This document shows positions 1 through 6,320 of a DNA stretch of 10,994 nt, piece after piece. Source of the DNA: Planctomycetota bacterium (lineage in GTDB: Bacteria > Planctomycetota > Phycisphaerae > WQYP01). The stretch covers positions 1 through 10,994 of the forward strand of contig JAJZOA010000094.1 in assembly GCA_021852225.1 (NCBI GenBank), read 5' to 3'. The notes beneath the pieces are model-generated. The model was not told where the DNA came from and ran no database searches. It was given only the letters and a program-made list of their open reading frames with translations. A program made the translations under genes and the position numbers. Each line of letters begins with the position of its first letter. Position 1 is the stretch's first letter.

Positions 1-66
1 GGCAATGTAAAGGAGTTTCAGAAGGCGCAGGCTGCTCATGCGGAGATTCGGCTCCGCCTTGAGTAA
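1..66 (+). CDS. C-terminal end of an unrecognised protein (partial)
   Basis: The first base starts a reading frame that is open for 21 codons and stops at TAA (64-66). The tail begins GNVKEFQKAQ and ends AEIRLRLE. It is charged and probably helical, as is common at the end of soluble proteins. The gene begins outside the window, and the fragment is too short to name a family. A random open frame of this length is quite possible, so the call rests mainly on the protein-like composition and on the poorly coding sequence that follows. No clear terminator hairpin follows the stop. Confidence 0.4.
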   Translation, partial: GNVKEFQKAQAAHAEIRLRLE

Positions 67-123
67 AACGGCACTGGCTTGGATGGTTTTCGTAGGATTA
101 AAGTGAAAAATCATCATATCTCT

Positions 124-198
124 CTGTAAGGACCATGTCAGCATTATCGGTCAGTTTTCATCAAAAACTCAAGCCGCCAATTAGCGGATCCCTTACAG
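124..198. repeat. Four-way-junction (cloverleaf-like) inverted repeat element
   Basis: An outer inverted repeat CTGTAAGG (124-131) / CCTTACAG (191-198) encloses three smaller inverted repeats. These are GACC/GGTC (131-134 with 149-152), AGTTTT/AAAACT (153-158 with 164-169, loop of 5) and CCGC/GCGG (174-177 with 184-187, loop of 6). G131 can belong to either the outer stem or the first arm. The whole is 75 bases, the size of a tRNA. It lacks a GTTC T-loop, a U before the would-be anticodon and a 3' CCA, and four bases separate the last arm from the closing stem, so it is not a normal tRNA. The function is unknown. Confidence 0.35.
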
Positions 199-405
199 TG
201 AATGATTATAGCATCAGTGCTCGGTTCTATCCATAATTACGGGTTGACGGAGGGCCATGATTGCTTCAATGCACGTCAGCATGGATGCCATCCAACGCAT
301 CGGCGGTTGATTCATCCGTTCGGCCGCCGCCATGTGCAACCGCACCGGATCGCCGGGCTGCAACGTGTACCGTGCGGTCAATCCGATCTCCGCACACCAT
401 TAAGA

Positions 406-424
406 CGCGGGCATCGTGCCCGCG
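406..424. repeat. Perfect GC-rich hairpin, REP-like
   Basis: An 8-bp perfect stem CGCGGGCA / TGCCCGCG (406-413 with 417-424) closes on a TCG loop. No T-run follows on either strand, so it is not a classical terminator. Short GC palindromes of the GCGGGCA-loop-TGCCCGC type are the kind of sequence that recurs between genes as REP-like repeats in some high-GC bacteria. I see only one copy in this window. Confidence 0.4.
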
Positions 425-526
425 CGCCCGCTCCCCCGCCACCCAAAACAATCCGCAACCCAAAACCTTTAAGCTGCACCCCGCACCGCGCCACATGAAG
501 GCCCCGCGCCGAGGCCGTCTGGTTTC

Positions 527-727
527 TCATTGTTCATTGAGCGCAGCGCCGCCCGCCATATGTGCTCGCCTGGTCACCTGCTCCAAATTCCCCCGCTCCG
601 CGGCGATGGCCGCCACGCCCCATCCGTAGCGGAAAATCCGCCGCGTAAAAACCCGGCCCAGAGACGCGGACGACCCGCAACCTGCCAGAATCAAAATAGC
701 CAAACCGTCGACAGCCCATCTGAACAC
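527..727 (-). CDS. Possible small lipoprotein-like ORF (doubtful)
   Basis: A 66-codon minus-strand frame starts at GTG (727). It opens with a short hydrophobic segment ending in LILAGC, which resembles a lipoprotein signal with its lipobox cysteine near residue 17. The rest is basic, with an internal stretch FRYGWGVAAIAAERGNLEQV. The same frame continues after its TGA into another open stretch down to about 266. There is no Shine-Dalgarno sequence before the GTG and I recognise no family. It may be a real small gene, the broken start of a longer one, or chance in GC-rich DNA. I favour chance or a remnant. Confidence 0.2.
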   Translation of the reverse strand: MFRWAVDGLAILILAGCGSSASLGRVFTRRIFRYGWGVAAIAAERGNLEQVTRRAHMAGGAALNEQ

Positions 728-877
728 CGCAGCTGAAAATTAAAAGAAAAAACGCAGCCCGGGTCTACCTGTACTTCGCGGGACGTTAACGGACTGCGAG
801 GTAAACTGACGACGTTTTACCGACATAAAATAGACTCCGAAAACTGGGAAAAACTACCTTAGCAGCGCGCCCAGTTT

Positions 878-2053
878 TTGGGGAGTATTACACGCTACGG
901 AATTCAGGAAGTGCGCCAATGGTATTTTGAAATATGGAACGAGCCGAATCTCAAGCCGTTTTTCACCGGTACGCGCGACCAGTATTTTGAGCTTTACAAG
1001 GTAAGCGCCAAGGCCATTAAAGCCATAGATGGCAAGTTGCGTGTCGGCGGCCCGGCCACCAGCAATTTTGTGCCCGACGCGCGGTTTGACGGCCAGACCG
1101 AGGATTTTTCCTGTCATACCGCGGTTTTAAACGCGGAAGACCTTGATGCACTGAACTGGAAGCCGGTCTGGATTGAACCGTTCATGGAATTCTGCCAGCG
1201 CGAAAATCTGCCGCTTGATTTTATTTCCTGCCATCCGTATCCCACCGATTGGCCATTGGATTCCCATGGGCAAAGCCGCGGGCACACGCGCGGTGCGGGG
1301 GCCACACCGCGCGACCTGGCGTTGTTGCGAAAAATCGTGAACAGATCCGCGTTTCCGGCCGCCGAAATTCATCTGACGGAATGGAGTTCCAGTTCCTCGC
1401 CGCGGGATCATACCCATGATTTTCTGCAGGCCGCCACGTTTGTAGTCAAGGCCAATCTGGAATCCATCGGCCTGGTGGATTCACTTTCGTACTGGACGTT
1501 TACCGATGTGTTTGAAGAAGGCGGTGCCGGTCATACGCCCTTTCATGGCGGCTTTGGCATGATCAATTTTCAGGGTATTCCCAAGCCGGTCTTCCATGCC
1601 TATCGCTTTTTGAATGCACTGGGTGACGAACTGATTTCCGCTGTTCCTGGCGCGGTGGCAACACGCCACAGCGACTCAGGAAAGATTACCCTGCTGGCTT
1701 ATCATTATCCGCCGGAAATGAAACTTTCCATTCCCGCATCCATGGAAAATGCGGACACCGCGCGACAGATTCTGGCCATGGGTTCGGCAACCGATTTGGA
1801 AATTGTGATTCCCGGATTCACCGCCGGTCAGGCGTTCACGCTGGAAAGTTTGGATCGCGAGCACGGCAATGTGGTAACCGCCTGGGAACACATGGGATCG
1901 CCGGCATCGCTTTCGCTGGAACAGACCCAGAAATTGCGTCGCGCCGCGCTAGCCACAGATCACCAGACGGTCCTGGCGGATGGACAAGGCACGCTGACCA
2001 TCAGGCGCACCCTTTCACCATGGACCGTGGTGCTGGTGGATCAGGTCGTTTAA
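878..2053 (+). CDS. GH39 beta-xylosidase-like glycoside hydrolase, N-terminally truncated (probable pseudogene)
   Basis: The frame opens at TTG (878) and encodes 391 residues. It carries the GH39 signature WYFEIWNEPNL, with acid/base Glu22, and the nucleophile segment HLTEWSSS, with Glu168. Between them are the barrel motifs RVGGPATS and FISCHPYP. The C-terminal part looks like the family's beta-sandwich domain. GH39 enzymes release xylose from the ends of xylo-oligosaccharides. In complete members such as bacterial XynB the acid/base Glu lies near residue 160, so about 140 residues (the first barrel strands) are missing here. An in-frame TAG sits at 860-862, and reading through it upstream gives only NWEKL before the similarity fades. 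There is no Shine-Dalgarno sequence before TTG 878. The product is unlikely to fold as an active barrel. The family call is firm, but the exact start is uncertain. Confidence 0.82.
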   Translation: MGSITRYGIQEVRQWYFEIWNEPNLKPFFTGTRDQYFELYKVSAKAIKAIDGKLRVGGPATSNFVPDARFDGQTEDFSCHTAVLNAEDLDALNWKPVWIEPFMEFCQRENLPLDFISCHPYPTDWPLDSHGQSRGHTRGAGATPRDLALLRKIVNRSAFPAAEIHLTEWSSSSSPRDHTHDFLQAATFVVKANLESIGLVDSLSYWTFTDVFEEGGAGHTPFHGGFGMINFQGIPKPVFHAYRFLNALGDELISAVPGAVATRHSDSGKITLLAYHYPPEMKLSIPASMENADTARQILAMGSATDLEIVIPGFTAGQAFTLESLDREHGNVVTAWEHMGSPASLSLEQTQKLRRAALATDHQTVLADGQGTLTIRRTLSPWTVVLVDQVV

Positions 2054-2120
2054 CCCTATTCCAGTTATGCTGACATCAGGTCGTGACGACAATTTGTCCG
2101 CCGCCGCCCACGCGGCCAGA

Positions 2121-2150
2121 TTGGCGGTTGCGCCGCCGACCTGTTATCCT
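2121..2150 (+). promoter_or_regulatory. Likely promoter of the PfkB-family gene
   Basis: A -35-like TTGGCG (2121-2126) is followed after 18 bases by TATCCT (2145-2150). A TG sits one base upstream of the -10, making an extended -10 (TGTTATCCT). Transcription would begin near 2157, about 30 bases before the start codon at 2187. This argues against the upstream ATG at 2067 as the start. Confidence 0.4.
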
Positions 2151-2186
2151 TTTGACCTTGCATTCGGTTTTCTGGAGACCTCATCA

Positions 2187-3317
2187 ATGGATCAACCCTC
2201 CCGGTCGGACATTTGCACAGCCGTGGCCGGCAAGCTGGCCGCAGCCCACCCCATACAGATTGACGCCCTGATCGGGCTGGATGGCTTTGTGGATGAAATT
2301 ATTCACGTGGTGGATAAACGCGCCAGCGCCACAGAATTTCAACGCATGGAAACAATTGCCCAGTTTTCACGCCGCACCGCGGAAGCCGCCGGCCAAAGCG
2401 CTAATATCGAATTGGTGCGGGTCCAGCGTAAGCTGGGCGGCAATGGTCCGATTATGGCCAATGCCATGGCCTCGCTGGGATTCCGGGTGACCTATCTGGG
2501 GGGCCTGGGTTATCCGGAAATTCACCCGGTATTTCAGCCGATGGCTAAAATCGCCACGGTTATCAGCATTGCCGAACCTTGCAATACCGATGCGCTGGAA
2601 TTTCTGGATGGCAAGCTCATGCTCGGCAAACTCACCGCCATTGCGGATATCAACTGGGCGACCATTCAATCTCGCGTCGGGCGGGACAAATTGGTCGCCA
2701 TGGTCAAATCGTCGCGGCTGGTCGCGACTGTAAACTGGACCATGCTGACCTGGATGAATGAAATCTGGGAACATCTGATCGCGGATATATTTCCCGAGGT
2801 GGAAATGCAGGGAAAGCTGTTATTCGTGGATCTGGCCGATCCGGAAAAGCGGACGGTGGAAGACCTTGTTGGCGCACTTAAACTTCTGGAGAAGCTTCAG
2901 CGGCACGTTCAGGTGGTTCTAGGCCTGAATCTGAAAGAAGCACAGCAGGTCGCCCGCGCACTAAAGCGGCCACCCGCCCCCACGGACGACTCCGCCGCGC
3001 TGAAGCTTGCCGTAGACATTCAATCCGCCCTGAAGCTGGCTTGCGTCGTGGTGCACCCGCGGTCCGGAGCGGCCGCCGCTGATATTCATGGCTCCGGCTG
3101 GTTTGCCGGGCCGTTTGTGCAGGAACCGAAAATCAGCACCGGCGCCGGTGATCATTTCAACGCGGGCTTCGTATCAGGTCTGTTGCTTGGCCTGAACCTG
3201 CACGAGGCACTTTGCATGGGAACAGCCACCAGCGGCTACTATGTACGCAACGCCGCCAGCCCCGGCCAAAACGAGCTAACCGAATTTGTGCGAAATCTTC
3301 CGCCTCCGCAGGGTTAA
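2187..3317 (+). CDS. PfkB/ribokinase-family sugar kinase
   Basis: A 376-residue protein of the PfkB (ribokinase-like) superfamily, whose members use ATP to phosphorylate a sugar or nucleoside hydroxyl. It opens with LIGLDGFVDEI (Asp32 in a position typical of substrate contact). The glycine-rich first signature KLGGNGPIMANAM covers residues 82-94. The second signature STGAGDHFNAGF lies near the C-terminus, with the expected catalytic base Asp322 in GAGD. The ATG at 2187 is chosen because GGAG (2174-2177) precedes it by 9 bases and the likely promoter lies between it and the ATG at 2067. The latter would add 40 residues of poor, proline- and alanine-rich sequence. The substrate cannot be read from the sequence. 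The protein differs from classic fructokinase or ribokinase in its long middle section. The GH39 remnant just upstream suggests a former carbohydrate-use setting, which is inference. Confidence 0.85.
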   Translation: MDQPSRSDICTAVAGKLAAAHPIQIDALIGLDGFVDEIIHVVDKRASATEFQRMETIAQFSRRTAEAAGQSANIELVRVQRKLGGNGPIMANAMASLGFRVTYLGGLGYPEIHPVFQPMAKIATVISIAEPCNTDALEFLDGKLMLGKLTAIADINWATIQSRVGRDKLVAMVKSSRLVATVNWTMLTWMNEIWEHLIADIFPEVEMQGKLLFVDLADPEKRTVEDLVGALKLLEKLQRHVQVVLGLNLKEAQQVARALKRPPAPTDDSAALKLAVDIQSALKLACVVVHPRSGAAAADIHGSGWFAGPFVQEPKISTGAGDHFNAGFVSGLLLGLNLHEALCMGTATSGYYVRNAASPGQNELTEFVRNLPPPQG

Positions 3318-3320
3318 ATC

Positions 3321-3342
3321 CCGCCCCGTTCTCGCGGGGCGG
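3321..3342 (+). terminator. GC hairpin just after the PfkB-family gene
   Basis: CCGCCCCG (3321-3328) pairs perfectly with CGGGGCGG (3335-3342) across a 6-base loop, starting 3 bases after the stop codon. No T-run follows directly; the nearest is TTTTT at 3371-3375. The 5' arm could instead pair with a second CGGGGCG at 3355-3361, closer to that T-run. It is probably the 3' boundary of the kinase transcript, though not a textbook terminator. Confidence 0.4.
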
Positions 3343-3435
3343 CAAACCCATAGCCGGGGCGTTTGGTGCCTTTTTACCCCACGGTTGAGCCAGATGGCGG
3401 GAAATCATCCTTTTTACAAAATTCAAATTATTTAG

Positions 3436-3463
3436 TTGCGTTTCATTTCCGAATGGGTATAAT
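3436..3463 (+). promoter_or_regulatory. Strong sigma70-type promoter of the zinc-ribbon gene
   Basis: TTGCGT (3436-3441), a 16-base spacer and a perfect TATAAT (3458-3463) lie in an AT-rich patch. The start would fall near 3470, giving a leader of about 100 bases before ATG 3574. This is the best consensus promoter in the window. Confidence 0.65.
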
Positions 3464-3573
3464 CCTAAACGCCTGTGGGCTGTAGCGCCCGAGTTCGAGG
3501 TTGGCCGAAGCCATTCCCGCACCGCCCATCGCTCTATTCCTCTCATTTCTGGTTTATCCAGTGGAGCACACTT

Positions 3574-3960
3574 ATGTCGTACGACGACAAAACAATTGTA
3601 TGTGTCGATTGTGGCACAGAATTCACTTTCACCGCGGACGAGCAGCAACGGTTCGCAGAACGTGGATTTACCAATGAACCCAAACGTTGCAAAACATGCC
3701 GGGATACCCGCAAGGCCCAGCAGGGTGACAGCGGTCAACGCGGTGGCGGCGGCGGCGGTCGGAGTTTCTCCGGCGCTGGTCGTTCCAGTGGCGGTGGCGG
3801 CGGTGGCGGTGGACGCGGATTCTCGTCCGGCCCACGTCAGATGTTCCCGGCAACTTGCGCTTCGTGTGGCCAACCCACCGAAGTTCCCTTCAAGCCGTCC
3901 GGTAATCGGCCGGTTTATTGTCGCGATTGCTTCCAGGCTCAGCGGGCCGGTGGTCGCTAA
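3574..3960 (+). CDS. Small zinc-ribbon protein with two CxxC-CxxC modules and a Gly-rich linker
   Basis: A 128-residue protein with eight cysteines in four CxxC knuckles. Cys10/13 with Cys39/42 form the first module, of the family often named probable zinc-ribbon domain (zf-trcl, PF13451). Cys95/98 with Cys116/119 form the second, containing VPFKPSG and RPVYCRDCF. Between them, residues 55-82 are almost all Gly with some Arg and Ser, encoded by GGC/GGT runs, like the RGG-type linkers of nucleic-acid-binding proteins. Each module probably binds one zinc ion. A role in RNA or DNA binding is inferred from this layout and is not proven. ATG 3574 is chosen because GGAG (3563-3566) lies 7 bases upstream. 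The frame extends further 5' without any protein-like sequence. The gene stands alone behind a strong promoter. Confidence 0.85.
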   Translation: MSYDDKTIVCVDCGTEFTFTADEQQRFAERGFTNEPKRCKTCRDTRKAQQGDSGQRGGGGGGRSFSGAGRSSGGGGGGGGRGFSSGPRQMFPATCASCGQPTEVPFKPSGNRPVYCRDCFQAQRAGGR

Positions 3961-4137
3961 ACCGACTCCCGCTCTTTGAACCCGAGCGCTTTTGTACCGC
4001 GCTTCGCGGTTAATCGAAGCATAGTTTCTTTAACCCCTTTTTTCCGGCGGCATTTCGCCGCCACGATGAGCGCGCTGAAAAGTTCAACTCCGGTAACGGA
4101 TACAACGGTTCAGGCGAGCTAACAAAACCACAGGCAG
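3961..4137 (+). other. Long structured 3' region between the zinc-ribbon gene and its terminator
   Basis: 177 bases separate the zinc-ribbon stop from the strong terminator. They include two mutually exclusive hairpins (ACCGCG/CGCGGT, 3996-4010, versus GCTTCG/CGAAGC, 4001-4020, the latter followed by a T-rich tract) and a perfect GGCGGC/GCCGCC stem (4046-4051 with 4057-4062). The zinc-ribbon frame stays open past its TAA for about 53 codons, to another TAA at 4120-4122, but the extension does not look like a protein. It could be an untranslated tail, a 3'-derived small RNA, or neutral sequence. Confidence 0.4.
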
Positions 4138-4172
4138 CGGGCCGGTTCAATGTGAACCGGCCCGTATTTTTT
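4138..4172 (+). terminator. Strong intrinsic terminator
   Basis: A perfect 12-bp stem runs CGGGCCGGTTCA (4138-4149) with its complement at 4153-4164, closing on a 3-base ATG loop, and is followed by TATTTTTT (4165-4172). It is orientated for plus-strand transcription, so it ends the zinc-ribbon transcript 177 bases after the stop codon. On the minus strand, after trpC, no good T-run follows the same stem. Confidence 0.9.
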
Positions 4173-4317
4173 CCAGGCCGCATTGCCAATTCCCGTTCCG
4201 GTCGGATTTTCCCGCAACATAGCCCCATCCACCTGCGGGCGGGTACGCACCGGTTTACTCTGATTTATGACCGAATTGATACATGCCCCCCGGCGGGCGT
4301 GCTGATGGCCCACTCGT

Positions 4318-5133
4318 TTACGACCGCCGGAAAATGCCTTTCAGATTGGCCATGGTGCCGCCAATGTCGCCGCTGCGCATCAATGTTTCGCCGATCAGAA
4401 CAGCTCCGATACCCGCTCCGTTAAGCTGCTGAATATCGGCCCGGTCTTTAATGCCGCTCTCGGCCACCAGAATGGATTTATCTTCCACAAATTCCGCCAG
4501 GCGAAGACTTGTTTTTAAATCCACCGCAAAGGTGGTCAAATCCCGATTGTTGATTCCCAGCAGGCTGTAACTGCGCATCGGAAAGCCAAGAATAGATCGC
4601 ACACGCAGCAGGCTGTCGAGTTCATGTACTTCCACGAGCGCCGTCAGATTAAGCTCCGCCGCCAGAATTTGAAGGTCAAAAAGCTGCGAATCGGTCAATA
4701 TTTCCGCGATCAGAAGAATCGCGTCGGCACCTGCCGCCCGTGATTCCCAGACTTGATACGGGTCAATCATGAAATCTTTGCGGAGAATCGGCAGCGGCAC
4801 GGCATCGCGTATCCGCTGGAGATAGGATAAATGGCCCGAAAAATATTTCTCATCGGTTAGAACGGAAAGTGCATCCGCACCCGCATTATGGTACGCTTGG
4901 GCGGTGGCCACCGGGTCAAAGTCGGCGCGAATCACGCCAGCGGATGGTGACGCCTTTTTGACCTCGGCAATGACATTCACAAGCCCGGTGGGCTTGCGAG
5001 TAATGGCGGCAAAAAAATTGCGGGTTGGCGGCAAGTCCGAGCAGCGCTTTTGCAGGTCGGACAGTGGCGCATTTTCCCGCGCGGCCTGGACTTCCATTTT
5101 TTTCGTTTCAACAATCTGTTGGAGTATATTCAG
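4318..5133 (-). CDS. trpC: Indole-3-glycerol phosphate synthase
   Basis: Closes the indole ring of tryptophan by converting the CdRP intermediate to indole-3-glycerol phosphate in the cytoplasm. The TIM barrel carries all the family marks: IAEVKKASPSAGVI (Glu57, Lys59), PILRKDFMIDPYQ (catalytic Lys119), ALVEVHE (Glu168), LLGINNRDLTTF, VAESGI (Glu225) and AVLIGETLMRS in the phosphate-binding loop. The first ATG (5097) would cut into the conserved N-terminal helix. Reading upstream restores NILQQIVETKK, the usual opening of the family. The only plausible start codon there is CTG at 5133-5131, preceded 7 bases away by AAAGGA (5146-5141). That gives 271 residues, a normal length. No other trp gene lies nearby, and no clear terminator follows the stop. 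The gene diverges from the CPBP protease gene with only 42 bases between the starts. Confidence 0.95.
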   Translation of the reverse strand: MNILQQIVETKKMEVQAARENAPLSDLQKRCSDLPPTRNFFAAITRKPTGLVNVIAEVKKASPSAGVIRADFDPVATAQAYHNAGADALSVLTDEKYFSGHLSYLQRIRDAVPLPILRKDFMIDPYQVWESRAAGADAILLIAEILTDSQLFDLQILAAELNLTALVEVHELDSLLRVRSILGFPMRSYSLLGINNRDLTTFAVDLKTSLRLAEFVEDKSILVAESGIKDRADIQQLNGAGIGAVLIGETLMRSGDIGGTMANLKGIFRRS

Positions 5134-5140
5134 CGGACTA

Positions 5141-5146
5141 TCCTTT
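5141..5146 (-). promoter_or_regulatory. Ribosome binding site deciding the CTG start of trpC
   Basis: AAAGGA on the minus strand, 7 bases upstream of CTG 5133. An in-frame TAA lies a few codons further upstream, and no ATG, GTG or TTG exists between that stop and the conserved NILQQIV segment. Confidence 0.55.
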
Positions 5147-5175
5147 AACCTGCAACCTTAAGGAACTAAAACTTC

Positions 5176-6291
5176 GTGAATCTTATCCTGCCGCTTCTAT
5201 GTATCACAAGTCTGTCGATATTCAAACGTGTCGGCGTGTTCGGTTCCATTGGCTTTGTCCATGCGCCGCAGCGCCGCAACAACCTGACATGGATTCATAT
5301 TTTAGCCGTTATGGGCATATTTCTTGTCGGTAATCTGATCGGCACGATACTGGTACCGCCGCCGATCGCAAAAAATGCGACCTGGAATTCCTGGACACTG
5401 ATCGCTTCGGACACTGTCGGAAAAATTCTGGGCATTGCCGCGATTCTTTATATCGCAAGGCGTGCTTTTATCGGTCGTATCGGCCAGGCTGGCGGTTTGG
5501 GCTGGAACTGGCGACGCCTGCCTGCGGGCCTTTGGCGCGGCCTTTTGGCCTGTGTTCTGCTTTATCCCCTGCTGATAATTGTTGCGGAAATCGTGACCCT
5601 GTTGCTGAAGTCGGCCCATGCCGCTCCCGAGCCGGTTCATCCGTTGATGAAGGAGTTGGCTTCGCATCCGGCACCACTGCATCAATGGGCGCTTGCGCTG
5701 CTTGCCTGTGTCTCGGCACCCATTGGCGAAGAGCTGTTTTTTCGGGGCATTATTCAATCCTATCTGGTGGAACGGTTTGCCCGCCTTGGAAATCGTCCCG
5801 CCCGTTCCGCAGTCTGGCCGGCATTGGATACACAAGCCGAATCGCCCAGCATCAGCCGGACAGATACCTCCGCCAATGCGCCGGAAAAGCCGTCTGTAAA
5901 GCCTCCTGAAACAACCGTCGGCAATTTAGACGCTGCTTGCGAAAATTCAATTCCAGCCCCGGCCCTGGATCGCTTTTTGGCCAGCCAGCCGATAGTGCCG
6001 GTGCTGCAGTCGGCGGAGGATACCCGCGCGGCCGAATTGCTGTCGATCAGGCCGGTGCATCGGTGGGCGGGCATCCTTATTACCGCCGCCATTTTTGCGG
6101 CGGTGCACATGCTGATGGCCCCGGGAGCGGCCGACTGGTTTCCCGTGCTTTTCCTGTTAGGCATCGGGCTGGGTTACCTGTATGAACGGACCGGCAATCT
6201 CTGGTCGGATATGACACTCCACGCGACCTTCAACACTGTCTCGGTTCTGTATATTACCTTTCACGGGCTGCCCAAACCGGGCCACTCGTGA
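5176..6291 (+). CDS. CPBP-family intramembrane metalloprotease with a large hydrophilic insert
   Basis: A 371-residue membrane protein of the CPBP (CAAX protease and bacteriocin-processing, Abi) family. Hydrophobic segments lie near residues 2-15, 38-60, 75-95, 118-145, 168-184, 298-313 and 321-336. The metal-site motifs are present: EELFFRG (Glu185, Glu186, Arg190), FAAVH (His311), and HATFN (His349, Asn353). Between the first and second motifs lies about 90 residues (roughly 203-295) rich in Pro, Ser, Thr and Ala, where most family members have a short loop. The start is GTG 5176, with AAGGA (5160-5164) 11 bases upstream. Bacterial CPBP proteins cleave membrane-bound peptides or act in immunity to bacteriocins. 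The substrate here is unknown. The neighbours do not suggest a bacteriocin cluster. Confidence 0.88.
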   Translation: MNLILPLLCITSLSIFKRVGVFGSIGFVHAPQRRNNLTWIHILAVMGIFLVGNLIGTILVPPPIAKNATWNSWTLIASDTVGKILGIAAILYIARRAFIGRIGQAGGLGWNWRRLPAGLWRGLLACVLLYPLLIIVAEIVTLLLKSAHAAPEPVHPLMKELASHPAPLHQWALALLACVSAPIGEELFFRGIIQSYLVERFARLGNRPARSAVWPALDTQAESPSISRTDTSANAPEKPSVKPPETTVGNLDAACENSIPAPALDRFLASQPIVPVLQSAEDTRAAELLSIRPVHRWAGILITAAIFAAVHMLMAPGAADWFPVLFLLGIGLGYLYERTGNLWSDMTLHATFNTVSVLYITFHGLPKPGHS

Positions 6292-6320
6292 GCAAAACCG
6301 CGTGGCACGGTACAATAACC

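Larger units (their letters stand above)
67..877. other. Long stretch without a convincing gene
   Basis: About 810 bases between the partial gene at the left edge and the GH39 remnant. Open frames here are short, lack a Shine-Dalgarno sequence, overlap one another on both strands, and match nothing I recognise. The first third (to about 240) is AT-rich and contains the four-way-junction element. Bases 300-720 are GC-rich and contain the hairpin at 406-424. Bases 730-860 become A/T-rich again just before the GH39 frame opens. I see no trace of the missing GH39 N-terminal domain in any frame beyond the last few residues before the TAG at 860-862. The mix of composition fits degraded or rearranged DNA. 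Confidence 0.5.

Noticed and set aside
124..198. Calling the cloverleaf-like element a tRNA gene
   Set aside because: There is no GTTC T-loop, no U33, no 3' CCA, and four unpaired bases lie between the last arm and the closing stem.
202..629. Overlapping plus-strand ORFs of 98 and 122 codons in the left-hand gap
   Set aside because: They are rich in Pro, Arg and His in the way expected of random GC-rich frames, and have no SD and no recognisable family.
2067..2186. Upstream ATG that would lengthen the PfkB-family kinase by 40 residues
   Set aside because: The added residues are not family-like, and a good SD (GGAG) and a likely promoter both point to ATG 2187.
3742..3822. GGC/GGT tandem repeats that could be taken for a microsatellite or a CRISPR-like repeat
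   Set aside because: They are in frame within the zinc-ribbon gene and encode its glycine linker. There is no repeat-spacer pattern.
3157..3873. 238-codon minus-strand ORF opposite the end of the kinase gene and most of the zinc-ribbon gene
   Set aside because: Its Ala/Thr-rich middle is simply the antisense of the GGC/GGT glycine run, and both plus-strand genes have clear family motifs.
5302..5835. 177-codon minus-strand ORF opposite the CPBP gene
   Set aside because: It is the antisense of a gene with clear membrane segments and metal motifs, and it shows no protein-like features itself.
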